Assembly (NCBI RefSeq): GCF_965232925.1
Contig: NZ_CBDDRA010000005.1
Coordinates: 1 to 64,000 of the forward strand
DNA: 64,000 bases
Source of the DNA: Tumidithrix helvetica
Lineage (GTDB): Bacteria; Cyanobacteriota; Cyanobacteriia; Pseudanabaenales; Pseudanabaenaceae
Reading direction: 5' to 3'
Below are positions 24,887 to 34,622 of the stretch, in pieces. The position numbers and the translations under genes are program-made. Numbering within the stretch: position 1 is the first letter of the stretch; every line of letters starts with the position of its first letter. A model generated the notes under the pieces. The model was given only the letters and a program-made list of their open reading frames with translations, was not told where the DNA came from and made no database searches.

Positions 24887-26419
24887 ATGGGATTACCTTG
24901 GTATCGAGTGCATACAGTCCTCCTGAACGATCCAGGGCGACTGATTGCCACACACTTAATGCACACTGCACTGGTGGCAGGCTGGGCAGGATCGATGGCT
25001 CTCTATGAGACTGCCACATTTGACCCAAGTGATCCTGTGCTAAACCCAATGTGGCGACAAGGCATGTTCGTCCTACCCTTCATGGCACGTCTGGGCATTA
25101 CTGACTCATGGGGTGGCTGGAGCGTAACTGGTGAAGCTGCTGTAAACACGGGTGTCTGGACATTAGAAGGCACCGCCGTAGCGCACATTGTGCTATCAGG
25201 GTTGCTATTTTTAGCAGCGATTTGGCACTGGGTAAACTGGGACTTAGAACTATTTAGAGATCCACGTACAGGCGAGCCTGCCTTGGATCTACCCAAAATG
25301 TTCGGCATTCATTTATTTTTATCAGGGCTTCTTTGCTTCGGATTTGGTGCTTTTCACCTAACAGGTCTATTTGGTCCTGGGATGTGGGTATCCGATGCCT
25401 ATGGTCTAACAGGCCATATTCAGCATGTTGCACCAGAATGGGGACCAAACGGCTTTAACCCCTTTAATCCTGGTGGTATTGTGGCTCACCACATTGCTGC
25501 GGGCATTGTAGGCATCATTGCTGGACTATTTCACCTCACGGTGCGCCCACCTGAGCGTCTCTATAAAGCGCTTCGTATGGGTAACATTGAGACCGTCCTA
25601 TCTAGCAGTATTGCTGCAGTTTTCTTTGCTGCCTTTGTGGTCGCAGGAACAATGTGGTATGGCGCTGCTGCTACCCCGATCGAACTATTTGGTCCAACCC
25701 GCTATCAATGGGACAACAGCTACTTCCAACAAGAAATTGACCGTCGCGTCCAAGCAGGCGTTGATGCTGGCTTGAGCCGTTCTGAAGCTTGGTCAACAAT
25801 TCCTGACAAATTGGCATTTTATGACTATGTCGGCAATAGCCCCGCTAAAGGTGGTTTATTCCGCGTTGGTCCGATGAACAATGGCGATGGTCTAGCCCAA
25901 GGCTGGTTAGGTCACCCAGTATTTACAGACAAAGAAGGTCATGAGTTGTCTGTACGCCGTCTGCCTAACTTCTTTGAAACATTCCCTGTTGTCTTGCAAG
26001 ATAGTCAAGGTATTGTTAGAGCTGACATTCCTTTCCGTCGCGCTGAATCTAAGTACAGCTTTGAGCAAGCAGGGGTCACCGCTACCGTTTATGGTGGTGC
26101 CCTAGATGGCAAAACCTTCACAGATGCGCCTACAGTCAAGAACTTGGCTCGTAAGGCTCAACTGGGTGAAGCGTTTGATTTCGATCAAGAAAAGTTCAGC
26201 TCAGATGGTGTATTTCGCACCAGCACCCGTGGATGGTTTACCTTCGCTCATGCGGTATTTGCACTATTCTTCTTCTTTGGTCATATTTGGCACGGTGCTC
26301 GCACCCTATTCCGCGATGTGTTTGCTGGTATTGACCCCGATCTTGATGAAGAACAAATTGAGTGGGGCGCATTCCAGAAACTAGGAGACAAGTCAACTCG
26401 TATTACTGCTAAGGCATAG
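24887..26419 (+). CDS. psbB: Photosystem II CP47 chlorophyll apoprotein
   Basis: CP47 is the core antenna protein that binds about 16 chlorophylls and passes excitation to the photosystem II reaction centre. The 510-residue product has the known N-terminus MGLPWYRVHTVLLNDPGRL, six transmembrane spans with the paired histidines that ligate chlorophyll (for example in AHIVLSGLLFLAAIWHW, FGAFHLTG and HHIAAGIVGIIAGLFHLT), and the large lumenal loop E between spans five and six (about residues 257-450). The C-terminal span is FTFAHAVFALFFFFGHIWHGARTLFRDVFAG. It is followed after 6 bp by psbT, the common order. Assignment is secure. Confidence 0.99.
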   Translation: MGLPWYRVHTVLLNDPGRLIATHLMHTALVAGWAGSMALYETATFDPSDPVLNPMWRQGMFVLPFMARLGITDSWGGWSVTGEAAVNTGVWTLEGTAVAHIVLSGLLFLAAIWHWVNWDLELFRDPRTGEPALDLPKMFGIHLFLSGLLCFGFGAFHLTGLFGPGMWVSDAYGLTGHIQHVAPEWGPNGFNPFNPGGIVAHHIAAGIVGIIAGLFHLTVRPPERLYKALRMGNIETVLSSSIAAVFFAAFVVAGTMWYGAAATPIELFGPTRYQWDNSYFQQEIDRRVQAGVDAGLSRSEAWSTIPDKLAFYDYVGNSPAKGGLFRVGPMNNGDGLAQGWLGHPVFTDKEGHELSVRRLPNFFETFPVVLQDSQGIVRADIPFRRAESKYSFEQAGVTATVYGGALDGKTFTDAPTVKNLARKAQLGEAFDFDQEKFSSDGVFRTSTRGWFTFAHAVFALFFFFGHIWHGARTLFRDVFAGIDPDLDEEQIEWGAFQKLGDKSTRITAKA

Positions 26420-26425
26420 GAATAT

Positions 26426-26533
26426 ATGGAAACTATCACCTACACTTTGATTTTTGCTTGTCTAATTGGTTTGTTTTTCTTTGCGATCTTCTTCCGCGAA
26501 CCGCCAAAGGTGATCACAAAAGACAAAAAGTAA
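26426..26533 (+). CDS. psbT: Photosystem II reaction centre protein T
   Basis: The 35-residue peptide begins METITYTLIFACLIGLFFF and ends in a basic tail (KVITKDKK), the standard shape of PsbT: one transmembrane helix near the dimer interface of photosystem II, where it stabilises the acceptor side and helps recovery after photodamage. It starts 6 bp after the psbB stop, so both genes are in one transcript, and a strong hairpin terminator follows. Confidence 0.97.
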   Translation: METITYTLIFACLIGLFFFAIFFREPPKVITKDKK

Positions 26534-26568
26534 TTCGTTGGCTCTTATAGCTAGACAAGTTACATAAA

Positions 26569-26605
26569 AATAGCCCTAATCTTTAAAGATTAGGGCTATT
26601 GCTTT
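26569..26605 (+). terminator. Strong palindromic terminator after psbB-psbT
   Basis: Bases 26569-26600 form a perfect 32-bp palindrome (aatagccctaatcttt and its complement), followed by gctttt. It separates the photosystem II operon from the signalling array. Confidence 0.88.
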
Positions 26606-26780
26606 TGGGTGACTATTTCGATCGCGATGTTTGTAAGTAATCTAAATTTCAGTTGCATCTACAACAGATCTGGATCTGAGTCCCGCACGACATAAAGTTT
26701 GGTTGAAAAGGGTATAAATGCTTTAAGCCCCTCACAGGATGGAGCGACAAGACTAAACAACAGAAATGCATTAGGCAGCT

Positions 26781-29700
26781 ATGAGTTCTAACGATCGCTT
26801 CCCTCTGATTGAGGGCTATCTCATCAACCAACTGGTCTGTGCTGGCAGCAGAACCCTTGTCTATCGGGGCATTCGGTTAGCAGATGGGTATCCTGTGGTG
26901 TTGAAGTTGCTCAGGAGCGATCGCCCCTCGATTCAAGACCTCCTGCGGCTTCGAAATCACTACACGATTACCAAAAATCTAAATTCGGCAGGAATTGTCC
27001 GACCACTGGGTTTGGAACCCTATGGTAATGGGTTTGTTTTACTCATGCCAGACGATCGCTGTATGGCACTCTCAGACTACCTTGTCTCTTATTCTTTGGA
27101 ATTGCCTGAATTTTTGGCGATCGCCATACAACTGGCAGAGATTCTGCAAGATCTGTACCAACAGCGCGTCATCCACAAAGACATCAAACCTGCCAACATT
27201 TTGATTCAGCCTGAGTCAAAACAAATTAAACTGATCGACTTTAGCCTTGCCTCTTTACTACCCAAAGAAACCTCAGGGATCGTATGCCCAAATGTTCTAG
27301 AAGGAACGCTAGCCTATATAGCACCAGAGCAAACGGGGCGGATGAATCGGGGGATAGACTACCGTACGGATTTTTACGCCTTGGGCGTGACGTTATTTGA
27401 GCTATTGACGGGACAATTACCCTTCCAAGCTGACGATTCCTTGGAACTGGTGCACTGTCATATTGCGAAGCCAGCCCCCTCAGCGTGTGAACTCAAACCA
27501 GAAATTCCAGCCGAGATCGCACAGATCGTGACAAAACTGATGGCTAAGAATGCCGAAGATCGCTATCAGAGTACCTTGGGCTTGAAATACGACTTAGCAA
27601 TCGCCTTGCATCAATTCAACACCACTGGAACGATCGCACCGTTCGTAATTGGAACAAGGGATCTGAGCGATCGCTTCTCAATTCCCGAAAAACTTTACGG
27701 ACGGTCACAGGAAGTTCAGACTTTGCTGACTGCTTTCGAGCGAGTCGCCAACGGAGTCTCCGAACTGATGCTGGTGGCAGGTTTTTCTGGCATTGGCAAA
27801 ACTGCGATCGTCAATGAAGTGCATAAGCCAATTGTGCGGCAAAGGGGCTACTTCATCAAAGGTAAATTCGACCAATTCAACCGCAATATTCCCTTGTCGG
27901 CCTTTGTCCAAGCCTTCCGCGACTTAATGGGGCAATTACTGAGCGAGAGCGATACTCAACTGCAACAATGGCAAGCCAAAATTCGGGCGGCTCTAGGCGA
28001 AAATGGCCAGGTGATCGTTGAGGTCATTCCCGAACTCGAACGCATCATTGGCAAACAGCCTCCCGTTCCTGAACTCTCAGGTAGTGCTGTCCAAAACCGC
28101 TTTAACCTAATGTTTGAGAAGTTTATCCAAGTCTTTACCACCAAAGAACATCCCTTAGTGATCTTTTTGGATGACTTGCAGTGGGTGGACTCAGCATCGC
28201 TGAAACTGATGCAACTGCTGATGAGTGAGTCTCAGAGTCGCTACTTGCTGCTGATTGGGGCATACCGAGATAATGAGGTCTTTCCTGCCCATCCCTTGAT
28301 GCTGACTTTAGAGGAAATTAAGAAACAGGGAGCAACCCTAAATACAATTACCTTAGCCCCACTTCAGCGATCGGATATTAACCAATTAGTTGCCGATACC
28401 CTCAGTTGTACGCCCGCACTGGCTTTGCCCTTAAGCGAATTGGTCTATCAAAAAACCCAAGGAAATCCCTTTTTTAACAATCAATTCCTCAAGGCGCTTC
28501 AAGAAGAGAACCTGATTAGCTTTAATCGAGAAGTGGGCTATTGGCAATGTGATATTGCCCAAATTAAAGCCTTAGCGTTGACGGATGATGTGGTCGAGTT
28601 TATGGCACTTCAGTTACAGAAATTGCCGCCACAGACCCAAGAGGTCATGAAATTAGCCGCTTGCATTGGTAACTCCTTTGACCTAGAAATTCTAGCGATT
28701 GTCTATCAACAGTCGCCAGTGGAAACCGCAACTAACTTGTGGTCGGCGTTACAAGCTGGGTTAGTCTTACCCATTACTGAGATTTATAAATTCTTTCAAG
28801 GCAATGAGCCTGACTCGGACGCAAACCTCTTCGCTCCCACCTATGAGCAAATCCCTAAATACCGATTTTCCCACGATCGCGTGCAGCAAGCCGCCTATTC
28901 TCTGATTCCCGAAATACAAAAGAACGCAACCCATTATCGCATGGGGCAACAGTTACTAAAAAATATAGCCGACTGCGATCTAAAAGAACACATTTTTGAG
29001 ATTGTGAATCATCTCAATATCGCGATCGAACTAATCAAAGAGCCAGCCGCACGAGAGGAACTCGCTAAGTTGAACTTCATCGCTGGGTGTAAAGCTAAGA
29101 ATGCCACGGCATATAGTGCGGCTGTGAGATACTTTGCCCTTGGGCGCAGTCTTTTAGCCAGCGATGCTTGGTTAAGTCAGTATGACCTAGCTTTAGAACT
29201 CTATGTAGAAGCAACAGAGGTAGCCTATCTCAATGGGGATATCGATGAGATGGAAAGTCTTATCGAAGTGGTGCTGCAACAGGCAAAAACAGCTTTGGAT
29301 AAGGTCAAAGTGTATACGGTGCGAATTAATGCCTATACATCGCAGGGACGTATGCTCGAAGCCATCCACACGGGACTTACAGCTTTGCAACAATTTGCGA
29401 TCGATCTGCCTGAATCCCCCGATTTAGAAGATATTGCCCAGGCTCGTCAAGAAGTACAGGCTCTTCTAAGTAATAGGAACCCTGCCGATCTGCTCGATTT
29501 GCCAGAGATGACCAACCCTCAAATTTTGGCGGTTTTGCAAATTATGCATGAATTGTCTGTTCCTGCTTATTTGACAACCCCCAATCTAAATGTGCTGATC
29601 ATTATGCAGCAGATGATTCTATCTATGACTTATGGAAATGCCCCTAGTTCTACATCAGGCTACTCTAGCTATGGGCTATTGCTTTGTGGTGAGACTGGAG

Positions 29701-32700
29701 ATATTGAGCAGGGCTATGAATTTGCCCAACTAGCATTAAATCTACTAGCAAAACTCAACGCCAAAAAGATTGCCGCCCGAATTTTATTTGTGACCACTGC
29801 TTTTATTATTCATTGGAAAGTTCATGTCAAAGAAACCTTAACGTTGCTGAAAAACGCTTATTCTGTGGGTTGGGAAAGTGGAAGTTTAATGGACTTGGGC
29901 TACGCCGCATATGTTTACGGCTTCCACGCCTATTTGATGGGTGATGAGTTAACCAAACTAGAACAAGAAATAGCAGCTTATAGCAAAGTATTGGCAAAAA
30001 TCAATCAGCAAACTCAGCTCAACTACAATGAGCTTTATCACGAGGCTGTTCTAAACTTACTCGGTCAAACAGCAAGTCCAACTTTCTTGTTGGGTGAAGC
30101 AGAGAAAGAACAGACCCTGCTAGCCAGATATCAGCAAGCAGATGACAAAACTGGATTATGGCATTTCTTTTTCGTTAAGGTAATGCTGTGTTACTTGTTT
30201 CAAGAATTTGAGCAAGCGTTTGCATATATCGAACGCGCAGAATATTACTCATCTGGGGGGAAAGGAATGTTTAACATTGCTGCCTTCTATTTTTATGCGT
30301 CGCTTATTCGCTTGGCTGTCTTGCCTAGTTATCCAAAGTCTGAGCAAGAGGATATCCTCCAGCAAGTCACTGCCGCGCAGGAAAAAATGCAGAGATGGGC
30401 GATTCATGCCCCCATGAATCATCTCCACAAGTTCGATCTGGTAGAAGCAGAGCGGTATCGAGTCTTGGGCGATCGCATGGCTGCCATTGAACACTACGAT
30501 CGGGCGATCGCCCTTGCTAAGGAAAACGGCTTTATTCAAGACGAAGCCCTTGCCAACGAACTGGCTGCGAAGTTCTACCTCGATTGGGGCAAAGAAAAGG
30601 CGGCTCTAGGCTATATGCAGGAAGCCTATTACGGCTACGCCCGTTGGGGAGCCAAAGCCAAGACGGATGACTTGAAACAACGCTATCCACAACTGCTGTC
30701 ACCGATTTTGAACCAAGTCTCAACCTCGATTCTGTCCAGAGACACGATTCCTTTATCCCAAACCTCTAGCTATGCCTCCACATCCCTAGATTTAGCCACG
30801 ATTATCAAAGCTTCCCAAGCTTTATCGAGTGAAATCCAGTTGGAGAAATTGCTGCTAACCCTGATCGAGATCGTGGTCACCAATGCAGGCGCTGACAAAG
30901 CGGCCCTGGTTCTCAACCAGGACGGCACGTTAAAACTGGCGATCAAGTATTTCGACAATGCGGTGCAATCGCTGGAACGCAAGCCTGTGGATGAGTGTCA
31001 GCATATTCCCCTTGCCCTGATTCATTACGTTGGTCGCACCTTAGAAACGGTAATTACAGACTACAAAGCCCATGTCAGCACTGCTAGCGATCCCTATTGT
31101 CTGCAATACCAACCCAAGAGCCTCCTGTGTGCGCCCATTCTCAATCAGGGAAAGTTGGTAGCCGTGTTGTATCTGGAAAATGCCATCACGGCGAATGCCT
31201 TTACCGACGATCGGGTCGAACTCCTCAAAGTGCTCTGTGCCCAAGCGGCGATTTCCCTAGAAAATGCGAATCTGTTTCAGCAATCTCAATCCTACGCCCA
31301 ACAATTAGAACACTCCCTGAACCAGTTACAGGCTAGTGAAACCCGCTTTCGCCATCTGGCTGCCAACATTCCGGGCATGATTTACCAACTCCAGATCGCA
31401 GCGGATGGATCGGTTTCCGTTCCCTATACCAGTTCCGCCTGTTACGACCTATATGAGGTGTCCGCCGAGGAGATGATGACAGGCAAGTATAACTTTCGAG
31501 ATTTTGAGCATGTTGAAGACTCTCCGAGCGTTGACCAAATGCTAGCTCACACCGGACGCACGCTGCAACCGTTTAGCCTGGAATTTCGCATTGTCACACC
31601 GTCAGGAACGGTGAAATGGATTCAAGCCGTATCCCAACCGGCCAGACAACCTGATGGTTCGATCGTCTGGGATGGGGTGGTAATGGATATTAGCGATCGC
31701 AAACAATTAGAGCAGGAACAAGCTCGTCTACTCGCAATCCTAGAAGCCTCTTCTGACTTCATTGGCACTGCCAATCCTGATGGGCAAACGACTTGGATGA
31801 ACAGCGTGTTTCGCCATCTGTATAACCTGACTCCAGAGGCCAATCTGACTGACTATCGCATCGGAGACTTGCATCCTCAATGGGCTTTAGATCTTTTGCA
31901 ACAAGAGGGGATTCCGCAGGCGGTACAATACGGTTACTGGATAGGTGAGACGGCTTTACTAACCCCTGATGGACGAGAAATTCCCGTATCCCAAGTGGTG
32001 ATGGCGCACAAGTCCCCAGACGGAACTTTGGAATATTTGTCCACCATTATTCGAGACATCAGCGATCGCAAAGCTGCGGAAGTCCAACTGCAACTGCAAG
32101 CGCAACAACTCGAAGAATATTCCCAAACCCTAGAACAAAAAGTCGAAGAACGAACCCAAGCACTTTCCCAAGCCCTAATCAACCTCCAAGCCACTCAAAC
32201 AGAACTGATTCATTCCGAAAAGATGGCAGCCTTAGGGCAACTCACTGCCAGTGTCGCCCACGAGATCAACACACCTCTGGGCGTAATTCGCGCAGCCACG
32301 GGCAATATCGTCGCAGCAAGCAGTGTCTCTCTCCAGCAATTGCCTCAACTCATGCTAACCCTGACTCCTCAACAACAGGAGGAATTCCTAAGTTTGGTGA
32401 ATGCCGCCATTCAGAAATCTCAACCTCTATCTACCAAAGAAGAGCGACAACTGCGGCGACAACTGCAAAGCGAACTAACAAATCAAGGTATTGCCGATGC
32501 TAGTAGTATCGCAGCTCAACTCAGCCAGATGCAACTGGGTTCCGATCTCCATCTCTATCAATCCATTCTGCAAGCCCCGAACTGTTACGACATTTTACAG
32601 GTAGCTTACAATCTGGCATTGCAACATCAAAGCACCCGCAGCATTCAACAGGAAGTAGACCGTGCCGCTAAGATCGTGTTTGCGCTCAAAGCCTATAGCC

Positions 32701-33167
32701 ATCAAAGTCATAGCGACGAGAAGTGTCTTGCCCAAATCGCCGACGGCATTGAAGTAGCCTTAACCCTCTACCATAATCGCCTCAAACAGGGAATTGAGAT
32801 AGTCCGTAATTATAAAGAAGTTCCTGAAATTTCCTGCAATCCAGATGAGCTCACCCAAGTGTGGGTAAATTTAATTGACAACGCGATCTACGCGATCGGT
32901 CAACAGGGTACGTTAGAAATTGCTGTATCGCAAGAAGCAGAGTATGTGGTTGTAGAGATCGTAGATTCTGGATGCGGAATCCCTCCAGAGATGCAAGCAA
33001 AAATTTTCGAGCCGTTTGTTACCAGCAAACCAAGGGGGGAAGGCAGTGGATTGGGACTCGATATTGTCCGACGGATCGTGCGAAAGCATGATGGGGACAT
33101 TCAGGTCTCCAGCCAGCCTAGTCGAACAACTTTCAAAGTTCTATTTCCAATACCAAGCACCCAATGA
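26781..33167 (+). CDS. Giant Ser/Thr kinase-ATPase-GAF-PAS-histidine kinase (Hstk type), copy 1
   Basis: A 2128-residue soluble protein. Domains in order: Hanks-type kinase (about 10-275, catalytic IHKDIKPAN at 131-139, DFG replaced by DFS at 153-155, APEQ at 181-184); AAA/STAND-like ATPase (P-loop GFSGIGKT at about 333-340, FLDDLQWVD Walker B at about 463-471); a long helical TPR-like region (about 650-1300); GAF (about 1327-1500); two PAS domains (about 1516-1640 and 1646-1766); a coiled coil; and a histidine kinase core with His1827 (SVAHEINTPLG), N-box NLIDNAI and G-boxes DSGCGIP and GEGSGLGL. The layout matches the dual-specificity Hstk kinases described in heterocystous cyanobacteria. 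It heads a seven-gene signalling run and has a close paralogue at 36462. The input signal is unknown. Confidence 0.93.
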   Translation: MSSNDRFPLIEGYLINQLVCAGSRTLVYRGIRLADGYPVVLKLLRSDRPSIQDLLRLRNHYTITKNLNSAGIVRPLGLEPYGNGFVLLMPDDRCMALSDYLVSYSLELPEFLAIAIQLAEILQDLYQQRVIHKDIKPANILIQPESKQIKLIDFSLASLLPKETSGIVCPNVLEGTLAYIAPEQTGRMNRGIDYRTDFYALGVTLFELLTGQLPFQADDSLELVHCHIAKPAPSACELKPEIPAEIAQIVTKLMAKNAEDRYQSTLGLKYDLAIALHQFNTTGTIAPFVIGTRDLSDRFSIPEKLYGRSQEVQTLLTAFERVANGVSELMLVAGFSGIGKTAIVNEVHKPIVRQRGYFIKGKFDQFNRNIPLSAFVQAFRDLMGQLLSESDTQLQQWQAKIRAALGENGQVIVEVIPELERIIGKQPPVPELSGSAVQNRFNLMFEKFIQVFTTKEHPLVIFLDDLQWVDSASLKLMQLLMSESQSRYLLLIGAYRDNEVFPAHPLMLTLEEIKKQGATLNTITLAPLQRSDINQLVADTLSCTPALALPLSELVYQKTQGNPFFNNQFLKALQEENLISFNREVGYWQCDIAQIKALALTDDVVEFMALQLQKLPPQTQEVMKLAACIGNSFDLEILAIVYQQSPVETATNLWSALQAGLVLPITEIYKFFQGNEPDSDANLFAPTYEQIPKYRFSHDRVQQAAYSLIPEIQKNATHYRMGQQLLKNIADCDLKEHIFEIVNHLNIAIELIKEPAAREELAKLNFIAGCKAKNATAYSAAVRYFALGRSLLASDAWLSQYDLALELYVEATEVAYLNGDIDEMESLIEVVLQQAKTALDKVKVYTVRINAYTSQGRMLEAIHTGLTALQQFAIDLPESPDLEDIAQARQEVQALLSNRNPADLLDLPEMTNPQILAVLQIMHELSVPAYLTTPNLNVLIIMQQMILSMTYGNAPSSTSGYSSYGLLLCGETGDIEQGYEFAQLALNLLAKLNAKKIAARILFVTTAFIIHWKVHVKETLTLLKNAYSVGWESGSLMDLGYAAYVYGFHAYLMGDELTKLEQEIAAYSKVLAKINQQTQLNYNELYHEAVLNLLGQTASPTFLLGEAEKEQTLLARYQQADDKTGLWHFFFVKVMLCYLFQEFEQAFAYIERAEYYSSGGKGMFNIAAFYFYASLIRLAVLPSYPKSEQEDILQQVTAAQEKMQRWAIHAPMNHLHKFDLVEAERYRVLGDRMAAIEHYDRAIALAKENGFIQDEALANELAAKFYLDWGKEKAALGYMQEAYYGYARWGAKAKTDDLKQRYPQLLSPILNQVSTSILSRDTIPLSQTSSYASTSLDLATIIKASQALSSEIQLEKLLLTLIEIVVTNAGADKAALVLNQDGTLKLAIKYFDNAVQSLERKPVDECQHIPLALIHYVGRTLETVITDYKAHVSTASDPYCLQYQPKSLLCAPILNQGKLVAVLYLENAITANAFTDDRVELLKVLCAQAAISLENANLFQQSQSYAQQLEHSLNQLQASETRFRHLAANIPGMIYQLQIAADGSVSVPYTSSACYDLYEVSAEEMMTGKYNFRDFEHVEDSPSVDQMLAHTGRTLQPFSLEFRIVTPSGTVKWIQAVSQPARQPDGSIVWDGVVMDISDRKQLEQEQARLLAILEASSDFIGTANPDGQTTWMNSVFRHLYNLTPEANLTDYRIGDLHPQWALDLLQQEGIPQAVQYGYWIGETALLTPDGREIPVSQVVMAHKSPDGTLEYLSTIIRDISDRKAAEVQLQLQAQQLEEYSQTLEQKVEERTQALSQALINLQATQTELIHSEKMAALGQLTASVAHEINTPLGVIRAATGNIVAASSVSLQQLPQLMLTLTPQQQEEFLSLVNAAIQKSQPLSTKEERQLRRQLQSELTNQGIADASSIAAQLSQMQLGSDLHLYQSILQAPNCYDILQVAYNLALQHQSTRSIQQEVDRAAKIVFALKAYSHQSHSDEKCLAQIADGIEVALTLYHNRLKQGIEIVRNYKEVPEISCNPDELTQVWVNLIDNAIYAIGQQGTLEIAVSQEAEYVVVEIVDSGCGIPPEMQAKIFEPFVTSKPRGEGSGLGLDIVRRIVRKHDGDIQVSSQPSRTTFKVLFPIPSTQ

Positions 33168-33219
33168 CTGTAAATTTCCTGAATTTTTTGAGCCGAGCCC
33201 TGAGATGCGGAGACACCCA

Positions 33220-34572
33220 ATGCATAATCCCACTATTGTCTGTGTTGATGATGAGAGTAATGTGCTACTTACCCTTAGAAATCAACTCATGCGGCATTTT
33301 CCCAACTGCACTATCGAACTTGCCGAAAGCGGCACTGAAGCATTGGATTGCATCGATCAAGTTCTGTCTAGTGGGGCAGAGATTCCCCTCGTAATTGCCG
33401 ATCAAATTATGCCAGGGATGAAAGGGGATGCATTATTGATTGAGTTACATACTCGCTATCCCCAGATTTTAATGGTCATGCTTACGGGGCAAGCGCGTGC
33501 TGAAGATGTTGGCAATGTGGTCAATCGGGGGAGTCTTTATCGCTTTATTGCCAAACCTTGGGACGAAATGGATCTTAACTTGACTGTAACAGAGGCATTG
33601 CGGCGCTACGAGCAAGAGCAGCAACTTTCCCAAAATCAACGGGATCTCGAACAAGCCAATCGCGAACTCGAGGCATACTCCCAAACCCTCGAACATCGGG
33701 TTGAGGAGCGAACCGCCGAACTCATCACTGCCCAGGAGCGCATTATCGCTCAAGAAAAACTGGCAGCCCTAGGCACGCTCACCGCAGGGATCGCCCACGA
33801 ACTCCGCAATCCTCTCAACTTTGTCAAAAACTATGCCGAGGGTTCCATCGAACTCACTCAAGACCTACTGGATATTCTACAGCCAGTCATTCAATCTCAA
33901 GAGCCCAAAGCCTCCGTTCTCATAGAATCGCTGATCGCCGATCTGCAAGAAAATGCCGCCACGATCTGCCGCCATAGTCAACGAGCCGCACAGATTATTA
34001 CTAGCATGATGCAACATGCGCGTACTGATACCGAGCAGAACTCCCCGTTGCAGCCCACGCCACTACATGACTTACTCAATGAAGCTGTAAAACTGGCATA
34101 CCAAGGCAAACGGGTGCAAGATAGTCACTTCAATTTAATCGTTCATACTGACTATGCTTTTGACGTGGATGTGATTCAGGCAATCCCTAGCAACCTCATG
34201 CGAGCCTTCATTAATTTAATTGATAACGCCTGTGATGCCATGCGTTTTAAACAACATGAGTTACATACGCAGTCAACTCAGCCCGCTGCGGCGTATAGGC
34301 CCACCCTTGAGGTTTCGACCCGACTGGGTGAAGAACGAGTGGAAATTTGCATTCATGATAATGGCTGTGGGATTTCCCCCCAGATTCTCGCAAAAGTGCT
34401 TGACCCCTTTTTCACAACCAAACCACCTGGCGCAGGAACTGGACTTGGGCTTTCTATCGCCCATGACATCATTGTCAAGCAACATCAAGGAACTTTAGCA
34501 ATTGACACAAAATTTGGTGAATTCACTGAAATTTTAGTCGCACTGCCCTATAGCCAGCGCACACTATCCTAG
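33220..34572 (+). CDS. Receiver-histidine kinase
   Basis: The open frame reaches back to 33016, inside the previous gene, but ATG 33220 with GGAGA seven bases upstream starts exactly at a receiver domain (MHNPTIVCVDDESNVLL), so it is preferred. The product has 450 residues: receiver domain 1-125 with phospho-accepting Asp61 (IADQIMPGMKGD), LTGQA and KPW; a coiled coil; HisKA with His at about 193 (GIAHELRNPLNFV); and an HATPase domain (NLIDNACDAM, DNGCGIS, GAGTGLGLS). An N-terminal receiver feeding its own kinase suggests it is controlled by phosphotransfer from a neighbour, perhaps the giant kinase 52 bp upstream. Its kinase core lacks the long insert shared by the four paralogues here. Confidence 0.92.
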   Translation: MHNPTIVCVDDESNVLLTLRNQLMRHFPNCTIELAESGTEALDCIDQVLSSGAEIPLVIADQIMPGMKGDALLIELHTRYPQILMVMLTGQARAEDVGNVVNRGSLYRFIAKPWDEMDLNLTVTEALRRYEQEQQLSQNQRDLEQANRELEAYSQTLEHRVEERTAELITAQERIIAQEKLAALGTLTAGIAHELRNPLNFVKNYAEGSIELTQDLLDILQPVIQSQEPKASVLIESLIADLQENAATICRHSQRAAQIITSMMQHARTDTEQNSPLQPTPLHDLLNEAVKLAYQGKRVQDSHFNLIVHTDYAFDVDVIQAIPSNLMRAFINLIDNACDAMRFKQHELHTQSTQPAAAYRPTLEVSTRLGEERVEICIHDNGCGISPQILAKVLDPFFTTKPPGAGTGLGLSIAHDIIVKQHQGTLAIDTKFGEFTEILVALPYSQRTLS

Positions 34573-34622
34573 TGATATCTAAGTTGCAAAGAATTTTCGG
34601 AACTAGTTTTTAATTCGGAGTT

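Noticed and set aside
33016..33219. N-terminal extension of the receiver-histidine kinase into the first giant kinase
   Set aside because: It overlaps a well-supported coding region in another frame, and a good ribosome-binding site precedes the start at 33220.
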